A stretch of 12,189 nt of DNA, taken from NCBI GenBank assembly GCA_025210575.1, contig JAOARK010000139.1, positions 1 through 12,189 of the forward strand, read 5' to 3'. This document shows positions 6,512 to 12,189 of the stretch, one piece after another (position 1 is the first letter of the stretch; every line of letters begins with the position of its first letter). A program made the position numbers and the translations under genes. Origin of the DNA: Schleiferiaceae bacterium (GTDB lineage: Bacteria; Bacteroidota; Bacteroidia; Flavobacteriales; Schleiferiaceae). Under the pieces are notes generated by a model that was not told where the DNA came from, ran no database searches, and saw nothing but the letters and a program-made list of their open reading frames with translations.

Positions 6512-7410
6512 AATTCTAAAGTATTTAACTCTTGAGTACTGTCGTCTGTTACATTAAAGTAATGAAAGGGAACAGTAGCCATTTCTAATTTTTTGATGCA
6601 ATCTCTTTGGTCTTTAGAAAGCACCCTGCCCGTTTTTCTGATAAAAATCTTCTTTATTCTATTGGGGTATTCTTCAGCAACTTCAAGGTATACATGCATA
6701 TCTTGCTGAGTGTCGTCTCCTAAAAGCACAAAACGCTTATCATTATTTCCAAAGAGTATCTTTTGTATGCTCTTTTTTTTGTGAGCTGGATCTTTTCTAG
6801 GTTTCAGTAATCTTTTGCCTAAAACCAATTTCGTCATAAAAAGAGGTCCTTTGGGAAGGTCATTCATACCGATAACCGAAGAGAGCAATGGAAATAAATT
6901 CACCTCACTTCTCGAAACATAATACACCTCTCCTTGGCTTGCGATTTTATTGAGAAGGTCTGATGAAAAATCAATCGTCAAACGCTTTGATGGCCTCCTC
7001 AATATCTCTCTTATTCGTTTTAGGTTCTTCGCTGTATGAGATACGATAATGGTATCATCAATATCTGATATGGCTGCCAGGTTTGAGTCTTTTTCAATAA
7101 AAGTGGTCGGATAATCTTGCATGATTTCAACCGCCTCTCCAGATTCTTCGAGGCTTATTTTTTTTATCGGATGATACTGACCTTCGAGTGTTGAAGTAAA
7201 GAACCCGTTTTCATCCGTTTTGCACTTCACCGTTTGATCACCAACTTCGATGATCAGCGGTTTATTTATCAGGGGTTTTTGAAAGTAATTGTTTACTACT
7301 TGAAAAAAATGGCTTTTGCGTTTTTCACTTTCTTTTCCATTGCACAATGTACCATAAATCAACGTACTATTTTTTTGGACAATAAGTGAAATTTGTTGTA
7401 CAAAAGCCAT
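6508..7410 (-). CDS. App1-type (DUF2183) phosphatidate phosphatase
   Basis: A 300-residue protein with a HAD-like catalytic domain of the App1/DUF2183 family in its C-terminal two thirds. Seen: the nucleophile motif D116-I-D118-D-T120, the second motif YYVSRSEVNLF at 163-173 (serine at 166), a lysine-rich segment around HKKKSIQKIL at 210-219, and the acidic motif LLGDDTQQD at 229-237. About 110 residues before it look beta-rich and may form a separate domain. Yeast App1 is a Mg-dependent phosphatidate phosphatase making diacylglycerol; bacterial homologues are little studied, so the substrate is inferred. The gene ends inside the start codon of the lipid kinase (ATGA). The ATG at 7410 has a weak SD-like AGGG upstream, and a ruined beta-barrel gene ends 29 bases before it. 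No signal peptide is seen, so it is probably cytoplasmic. Confidence 0.9.
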   Translation of the reverse strand: MAFVQQISLIVQKNSTLIYGTLCNGKESEKRKSHFFQVVNNYFQKPLINKPLIIEVGDQTVKCKTDENGFFTSTLEGQYHPIKKISLEESGEAVEIMQDYPTTFIEKDSNLAAISDIDDTIIVSHTAKNLKRIREILRRPSKRLTIDFSSDLLNKIASQGEVYYVSRSEVNLFPLLSSVIGMNDLPKGPLFMTKLVLGKRLLKPRKDPAHKKKSIQKILFGNNDKRFVLLGDDTQQDMHVYLEVAEEYPNRIKKIFIRKTGRVLSKDQRDCIKKLEMATVPFHYFNVTDDSTQELNTLEL

Positions 7411-7439
7411 GAGCTACCCTATTAATACACTCGTTAATA

Positions 7440-7741
7440 TTAAAATGCTTCGTTAAACTTGAATTAAATACCAGTTGTTCTATTCGAATACCCTACATCT
7501 AATCTCAAATTCTTTCTTGGCCGCAGTCTAAGTCTGTATGCTACACCAACATGATCCGACCAATTCACTTTATCATCCTTTCCAAATACAGTTTCCGCGT
7601 CATTCTATGCAATTGCACCAGTCTTGAAATCTATCCTTTGATTTTGTAAAAAGTATGGCGATATTCTAGTAAAACAAATAACGAGTATAATCCTCTGCGC
7701 TGACCCTGAGCATAACCTTTCTATTTAAAAGGATTTCCTAA
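7440..7741 (-). pseudogene. Decayed 3' end of an outer-membrane beta-barrel gene (BamA/TamA/D15-like)
   Basis: Read on the minus strand, one frame gives LGNPFK-stop-KGYAQGQRRG and then LLEYRHTFYKIKG (7741-7634). After a frameshift at about 7634 the next frame gives DFKTGAIA-stop-NDAETVFGKDDKV, WSDHVGVAYRLRLRPRKN, LRLDVGYSNRTTGI-stop-FKFNEAF and a final TAA (7442-7440). This matches the end of a surface-antigen (D15/BamA/TamA-like) barrel: a GNPF...RGY-like loop (here KGY), an EYR strand, an FxxGAIA strand, paired strands GVAYRLRLRP and LRLDVGYS, and a last strand ending in phenylalanine. Lesions are in-frame stops at 7723-7721, 7607-7605 and 7466-7464 plus one frameshift; upstream of 7741 the coding signal fades. 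Such barrels occur in BamA, TamA and patatin-type phospholipases; which one is unknown. The rest of the 7411-7898 gap shows only the terminator at 7847-7878. Confidence 0.8.
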
Positions 7742-7846
7742 TTAACTTCTCTCTTGGTTTTGATCTTAAAATTAGGGCTTCACAGCAATATTACTTGTCT
7801 TCAACTTAATAGATTCGAATTAGCCAAATAGTCTATTAAATAAAAT

Positions 7847-7878
7847 AGCCCTGAACAGATTAAAATCAATTCAGGGCT
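7847..7878 (-). terminator. Rho-independent terminator of the sulfatase gene
   Basis: A perfect nine-base-pair stem AGCCCTGAA (7847-7855) / TTCAGGGCT (7870-7878) encloses a 14-base loop and is followed on the minus strand by ATTTTATTTAA. It lies 20 bases after the sulfatase stop codon, in the right orientation to end that transcript, and separates it from the pseudogene and the lipid-enzyme genes. Confidence 0.88.
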
Positions 7879-7898
7879 CATTATTAACATAAATTATA

Positions 7899-9446
7899 TT
7901 AGTTGTTACCTGGTGTAGATAGTTTATCTAACACTTTCTCTAAACTAAAACTTGCCGCCTTCATTCTTGGCGGATATTCTTGGAATGTTCCAAGAAATTC
8001 TGCCACAATATCTTGAGCTGGCACAAGGAGAAAAACATGATCTATTTGCCAATCATAATAAGTGTTTGAAGTTATTGTTGCCACTTCATAAGGGTCACGT
8101 CTCAGATTAAAGATTAATGGAACTCGTAACGGAGTAAAAGGATTTGCCCACACTCCTAAGGTTCCTGCCATACGCTGCTCCATAAAAATCATCTTCCAGT
8201 CATCGTAACGCATTGCAGTTAAATCACCATCATCAGAGAAATAGAAAACCTCATGTCGTCCAGAAAATTCTTCCTCTCCTAAGAGGTGAGGTAAAATATT
8301 ATATCCATCTATATGAACTTTGAACGATTTACCATTGGCTGAATGGCCTTTCAATAATTTTTCTTTCACATCATCCTCTCCTGCCATTGCTAAGAAAGTA
8401 GGCATCCAATCCATGCCAGACACAATCTGGTTTGAAACTGAACCGGCTTCAATGTTCCCAGGCCACCTGATCATTGCTGGTACGCGCCATCCACCTTCCC
8501 AGTTTGTGTTTTTTTCTCCTCTAAAGGGAGAGGAAGCGGCATCTGGCCATGAATTTTTATGTGGACCATTATCAGTAGCGTAAAACACCACGGTATTTTC
8601 TGCGATCTTTAGGTCATCCAATAACTTTAATAATTCACCAACATGCATATCATGCTCTACCATTCCATCTCCATATTCATCTTGTCCTGAGATACCTCGA
8701 AGCTCATCTTTCACATGAGTTCTAAAGTGCATTCTTGTTCCATTCCACCAACAGAACCAAGGCGTACCTTCTTTGTTCTTTCTTGTGATAAAATCTTTAG
8801 CCGCTGCCACTGTTTCATCATCAATGGTTTCCATTCTCTTTTTTGTCAAAGGACCCGTATCTTCAACTTTACCGTCTGCAGTAGAGTTAATTACCCCTCT
8901 TGGTCCATACTTCTGTCTGAAATTTGGATATTTCTCTGGATCAGGATAATCTTCTAATTCTGGCTCTTCTTCGGCATTTAAGTGATATAGGTTTCCTAAA
9001 AACTCATCAAAACCGTGATTTGTTGGCAAGTGCTCATCTCTGTCTCCAAGGTGGTTTTTACCAAACTGTCCAGTGGCATAGCCGTGGTTTTTCAAAAGTT
9101 CAGCAATGGTTGGGTCTTTTTCAGAAATCCCTTCTTTAGCTCCTGGTAAACCTACTTTACTCAAACCTGTTCTAAATACGCTTTGTCCAAGAATGAATGA
9201 AGAACGACCAGCTGTACAACTTTGTTCAGCATAATAATCAGTGAACAACATTCCCTCATTTGCAATTCGATCAATATTAGGAGTTTGATAACCCATCATC
9301 CCTCGGGTGTAAGCACTAATATTAGATTGGCCAATGTCATCACCCCAGATAACAAGGATGTTTGGTTTTTTGTTCTTTTTCTTTTGCGCATGTGCAGAAG
9401 TCAATGCAATGCATACAACCACAAATGCGGTCAACACTTTTTTCAT
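7899..9446 (-). CDS. Secreted sulfatase (arylsulfatase-type, formylglycine-dependent)
   Basis: A 515-residue sulfatase with a signal peptide (MKKVLTAFVVV...SAHAQ, cleaved near residue 20), so it acts in the periplasm or outside. It should hydrolyse sulfate esters; the substrate (polysaccharide or small aryl ester) is unknown. Seen: metal ligands in ILVIWGDDIG (D36, D37), the maturation motif C77-T-A-G-R81, FGKNHLG at 128-134 (K130, H132), the second metal site YATDNGP at 289-295 (D292, N293) and K312 in RGEKNTNWEGG. Cys77 would be converted to formylglycine by an FGE or anSME enzyme encoded elsewhere. The motif is of the C-x-A-x-R kind and not the most common C-x-P-S-R. A GTG 48 bases upstream would add a tail in front of the signal peptide, so ATG 9446 is preferred. 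A terminator follows and the upstream caspase gene is 108 bases away; it is probably transcribed alone. Confidence 0.93.
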   Translation of the reverse strand: MKKVLTAFVVVCIALTSAHAQKKKNKKPNILVIWGDDIGQSNISAYTRGMMGYQTPNIDRIANEGMLFTDYYAEQSCTAGRSSFILGQSVFRTGLSKVGLPGAKEGISEKDPTIAELLKNHGYATGQFGKNHLGDRDEHLPTNHGFDEFLGNLYHLNAEEEPELEDYPDPEKYPNFRQKYGPRGVINSTADGKVEDTGPLTKKRMETIDDETVAAAKDFITRKNKEGTPWFCWWNGTRMHFRTHVKDELRGISGQDEYGDGMVEHDMHVGELLKLLDDLKIAENTVVFYATDNGPHKNSWPDAASSPFRGEKNTNWEGGWRVPAMIRWPGNIEAGSVSNQIVSGMDWMPTFLAMAGEDDVKEKLLKGHSANGKSFKVHIDGYNILPHLLGEEEFSGRHEVFYFSDDGDLTAMRYDDWKMIFMEQRMAGTLGVWANPFTPLRVPLIFNLRRDPYEVATITSNTYYDWQIDHVFLLVPAQDIVAEFLGTFQEYPPRMKAASFSLEKVLDKLSTPGNN

Positions 9447-9554
9447 AACATTTTGGAAGTTTAAGTTAAGTGTAAGATAATAATTACGGAACACCTATAA
9501 AGTGAATTAATTCAATAAACCTTAAAAACATCCAAAACTAATTTGTCTCACCGA

Positions 9555-11507
9555 CTACTTCCTTCTGAAAAAGATGAACATTCCACCATCATCCCCAGTA
9601 TTTTTGATCTGTCCAAATTGAGGGATATTAGAGTTCTTAGTGTTCTTGAGAATGTATTTATGCAAATCGTCAGCTGTTGGGTATTCTTCATTGTTCTTCA
9701 ATAAAAAGTCCTTCACATTTTGAATGAACTCACTTTGATCCGGAACCTCTTCAAGGTTACCACTGGAAATAATCTTTCGGCATACATAATTGTTATAATC
9801 CTTTATGTATTGAGGTGCATCAGAACCTACTGAACGCATAAGCGAACCACTAAAACAGGCATCTACTAACAATAAAATATGTTTAGCTTTAGTATTACCG
9901 ATGGTCATTTGCAATTCATTAGACGAAATGTATGTCTTTCTATCTGTCTTACTCGCATCCACAGGAATGATATAACCCCCTTGAATTTTACCATCCACTT
10001 TTTTTGCATCCCCATGACCCGCATAAAACACGAATAGGTTATCGCTATTGGTGAATTTTCTGCACATGTCGCTAATAGTATCTAAAATTTGAGACTTTGT
10101 AGAATTGTACAGTGTGGTCACATTTTCTTCCTCAAATTCATATTGACTAACAAGAATATCTTTCAATTCATCCGCATCAATTATTGGGTTAGCTAAATCT
10201 GGAAAGCGTTGATCAACATAATCTTTCTCAGCAATAAAAATGGCATGATTAGTAACTTCATCGTTAAAATCAGGAATTTCATTAATGTTAAACCCAGAGA
10301 AGTTCTCTTCTTTAATTCTTCTTTCAAACTCTTCTTCAAAATGAATAAAGAATTCTAACTGAGCTACATTGTTTTCTGCATCCTCTGCTTCAATAATAAA
10401 TGAGTTATCTCCCTTATGCAATTCTAATGTGGTTACAAAAATTCCGTCTTGCTCAATACCCCCATAGTAAAGCTCGTTTTCAATTTTCAAAGCTTTTATA
10501 GGACTATCATCTTCAATTTTACCATAAACAGTGATCTTATCTCTTGAATCTCTATGGGCCGCGGAATTCAAATGATCTAATTCAGGGTTTAATATGGTTA
10601 TCAGCGGTGGAGTTGCATCTATTCCTAATCTTGTTTTCAATTCAGAAAGATTGCTATTCGCTACATGATTAGAAGGTAGTTCTTTACAGTATTCTTTCAA
10701 GTTCAGATACGCTAACGAATCATAACCATTTAATAATAGAACATTGTATTTGGCATAGATCAGATCATACTTAAAGCCATTAAACGCTTTGCTACTACTC
10801 CTGTTTTTAACAATAGCATAGCTTAATTCCGTAATGTCATTTTTATCTTTTTGATCATACACAATATGATTCAATGCTCGCACATAAGATCTTAGAATAG
10901 TATCAGAAGTTGAAAGAATAGATAATGAGTTCATTGTATCAACAACATTCTTAAGCTCTCTCATATTTCCGTATTGAAGATGTGAACTTGCCAAGTCTAC
11001 CCAGGCACTTTTAGGTCCATATTTGGTTGCTTTCTCCAAATTCATCGAAGCGACCTTGTATGTACCATTGTAGCGCTGTGCGTTACCCATAGCCATCAAA
11101 AAAGGAAAGAATTTTTCTTCGTCTTTAACCTTCTTATTGAAATCATTCTGAGCACGTATGAATTCAATTTCGGCATCGGTGAACTTCTTAAGCTTCATAT
11201 TCACATTCCCCATCAAATAGTAAATCATAGCATTATCATTACCATATTCAGAGGCCTTTTTCAGGTCGAACATAGCTTGTTGATACTTTTCTAACTCCAA
11301 ATAAGCCTTGGCACGTAAGAAGAAAACCTTTCTATTTGGGCCTTTGTTCAGTACCTCACTGCATAGGTTAACCGCTACCTTGTACTCTCCAGCTCTGTAT
11401 TTTTGGGTTGCCAAATCAAAATTGAACTTGTCTTCCTCTTTCATTATTTGCCCCACCAATCCCACGGACAAAAAACAAAACGCCATAAATAATACTACCC
11501 TTTTCAT
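9555..11507 (-). CDS. Secreted TPR / Ig-like / caspase-domain protein (peptidase C14 type)
   Basis: A 650-residue protein with a signal peptide (MKRVVLFMAFCFLSVGLVGQ) and three parts. Residues about 25-180 hold TPR-like helical pairs (for example YRAGEYKVAVNLCSEVL and KKFTDAEIEFIRAQ), with less regular helices to about 290. Residues about 298-390 look like an Ig-like beta-sandwich, starting PPLITILNPE. Residues about 418-640 form a caspase/metacaspase-like domain with the catalytic histidine in FYAGHGD (H498) and cysteine in LLLVDACFSGS (C551), both intact. Such proteases usually cleave after basic or acidic residues; the substrate is not predictable here. Related TPR-caspases are widespread in bacteria but mostly uncharacterised. 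ATG 11507 is chosen because it overlaps the upstream stop as ATGA and opens directly with the signal peptide; a start 33 bases earlier would bury it. It is probably co-expressed with the unknown gene upstream. Confidence 0.92.
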   Translation of the reverse strand: MKRVVLFMAFCFLSVGLVGQIMKEEDKFNFDLATQKYRAGEYKVAVNLCSEVLNKGPNRKVFFLRAKAYLELEKYQQAMFDLKKASEYGNDNAMIYYLMGNVNMKLKKFTDAEIEFIRAQNDFNKKVKDEEKFFPFLMAMGNAQRYNGTYKVASMNLEKATKYGPKSAWVDLASSHLQYGNMRELKNVVDTMNSLSILSTSDTILRSYVRALNHIVYDQKDKNDITELSYAIVKNRSSSKAFNGFKYDLIYAKYNVLLLNGYDSLAYLNLKEYCKELPSNHVANSNLSELKTRLGIDATPPLITILNPELDHLNSAAHRDSRDKITVYGKIEDDSPIKALKIENELYYGGIEQDGIFVTTLELHKGDNSFIIEAEDAENNVAQLEFFIHFEEEFERRIKEENFSGFNINEIPDFNDEVTNHAIFIAEKDYVDQRFPDLANPIIDADELKDILVSQYEFEEENVTTLYNSTKSQILDTISDMCRKFTNSDNLFVFYAGHGDAKKVDGKIQGGYIIPVDASKTDRKTYISSNELQMTIGNTKAKHILLLVDACFSGSLMRSVGSDAPQYIKDYNNYVCRKIISSGNLEEVPDQSEFIQNVKDFLLKNNEEYPTADDLHKYILKNTKNSNIPQFGQIKNTGDDGGMFIFFRRK

Positions 11508-12189
11508 TGCATTTGATTTATCAGTTCTTTCAATTCGCACACATCAGGTTTGCCAAAATTGCGGTACACCGATCCAGCAAATTCATCGAAGATTAATTTT
11601 TCATTTTCTTTGGGAAATAATTCACTGATCACTTTATAGTGATCTATTAGAGTTTCTTTTTCTGTAAATACCAATTTGAATTTGCAAATTCGTTGCGGAA
11701 TATTCTTTTCTCCATCTTTCACTACCCTTCCTAAAAGTGCTGGAGTATTAAAATCAAACTGACTAGAGTCAGGCAATTCGAACAGGGATTTATCAATATA
11801 GAAATGAGAGCCATCATTTGGAATGAGCTTATTCATTTTTTCTCCATCATGTTCAAACTGAACGAAATAAATTACATCGGTATAACTTTCTTCAATAAAT
11901 TCTAGTTTATCAACGATAAGTACATTTTCATTGATCTTGACATCTGAAGTCAAACATGCATTCGGATTGCTGCAAGTACATCCACCGCGAGAATAAAGAG
12001 GAACTTTCTCTCCTTTTACGCCCATCACTTCTTCTAGATAATCTGCAAAACTATTATCCTCTTCAGTGAAATTGGTTGAAATTGAGGAGGTAATAATGCG
12101 GGTACCATATTCATGCGCATAGATAGACAGGTAATCATCTTCTGATAAAAATTGAAGATTCTTTAAATTCTTAAATGAAATTGTGTCTC
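11504..12189 (-). CDS. Unrecognised protein, C-terminal 227 residues (5' end outside window)
   Basis: The frame ending at TGA 11506-11504 is open all the way to the right edge, so the start lies outside and an apparent GTG/ATG pair at 12028-12023 is internal. I do not recognise the family. Visible are a mixed polar, probably alpha/beta region near the edge (EDDYLSIYAHEYGTRIITSS), a cysteine-bearing segment GGCTCSNPNAC (cysteines in C-x-C-x5-C spacing, about 12-kDa from the C-terminus) that could bind metal or form disulfides, and a beta-rich acidic region (DVIYFVQFEHDGEKMNKL) followed by a helical tail with CELKELINQMQ. No membrane segment is visible in this part. Its stop overlaps the caspase start as ATGA, so the two products are very likely made together and may act together. 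Whether it is secreted cannot be judged without the N-terminus. Confidence 0.8.
   Translation of the reverse strand, partial: DTISFKNLKNLQFLSEDDYLSIYAHEYGTRIITSSISTNFTEEDNSFADYLEEVMGVKGEKVPLYSRGGCTCSNPNACLTSDVKINENVLIVDKLEFIEESYTDVIYFVQFEHDGEKMNKLIPNDGSHFYIDKSLFELPDSSQFDFNTPALLGRVVKDGEKNIPQRICKFKLVFTEKETLIDHYKVISELFPKENEKLIFDEFAGSVYRNFGKPDVCELKELINQMQ

Noticed and set aside
9447..9494. A GTG start for the sulfatase sixteen codons upstream
   Set aside because: The added residues precede a typical signal peptide beginning MKK; ATG 9446 explains the sequence better.
11508..11540. An earlier start for the caspase gene adding eleven residues (MRIERTDKSNA)
   Set aside because: It would place a charged tail before a clear signal peptide and lies deeper inside the upstream gene; the ATGA start at 11507 is more natural.
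1677..11628. Several plus-strand open frames of 60-106 codons antisense to genes, for example 1677-1916, 3771-4031, 5757-6041 and 11308-11628
   Set aside because: Each lies opposite a well-supported minus-strand gene, has Cys/Ser/Phe-rich content typical of antisense frames, and shows no domain.
12023..12028. GTG followed by ATG as the start of the rightmost gene
   Set aside because: The same frame continues upstream without a stop to the window edge with protein-like content, so these codons are internal.
1..12189. CRISPR arrays, tRNA or rRNA genes, and insertion sequences
   Set aside because: No regularly spaced repeats, no cloverleaf or rRNA-like segments were noticed in the gaps, and no transposase-like protein was seen.

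Overview
The window looks like a chromosomal segment of an AT-rich Bacteroidota bacterium, probably a marine or other free-living Flavobacteriia/Cytophagia-type organism. The reasons are the A/T-rich start regions with little Shine-Dalgarno signal, the Bat aerotolerance-type gene cluster, lysine/asparagine-rich proteins, and the mix of secreted sulfatase and TPR-caspase proteins. Every convincing gene is on the minus strand, so transcription runs from high to low coordinates.

In order of transcription: (1) 12189-11504, the 3' part of an unrecognised gene that enters from outside, joined by an ATGA overlap to (2) 11507-9555, a secreted TPR + Ig-like + caspase (peptidase C14-type) protein. (3) 9446-7899, a secreted formylglycine-type sulfatase, followed by a clear rho-independent terminator (7878-7847). 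(4) 7741-7440, a decayed 3' remnant of an outer-membrane beta-barrel gene of BamA/TamA (surface antigen D15) type, with three in-frame stops and a frameshift. (5) 7410-6508 and 6511-5609, an App1-type (DUF2183) phosphatidate phosphatase and a diacylglycerol-kinase-family lipid kinase, coupled by an ATGA overlap. Their predicted reactions are opposed. (6) 5503-4964, a small secreted protein of unknown role. (7) 4963-4572, a 392-base gap with hairpins, a short direct repeat and what looks like a coding remnant. (8) 4571-1, a tightly packed moxR / DUF58 / DUF4381 / batA / batB-TPR operon that runs out of the window at the left edge.

The operon in (8) is the most coherent functional unit. A MoxR AAA+ ATPase and three vWA-domain proteins (one soluble, two membrane-anchored) plus a single-pass DUF4381 protein form the Bat system, which is thought to act as an envelope-associated chaperone or stress complex. 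Junctions of 3 bp gap, 1 bp, 11 bp and 4 bp overlap indicate translational coupling. The batB-like gene is open to the left edge and carries a TPR region, so it seems to be a BatB-BatC fusion.

I did not find a complete new system. The items most worth a second look are the caspase gene with its unknown coupled partner, the kinase/phosphatase lipid pair beside a broken outer-membrane barrel gene, and the structured leader in front of moxR. No rRNA, tRNA, CRISPR array, insertion sequence or phage gene was recognised.
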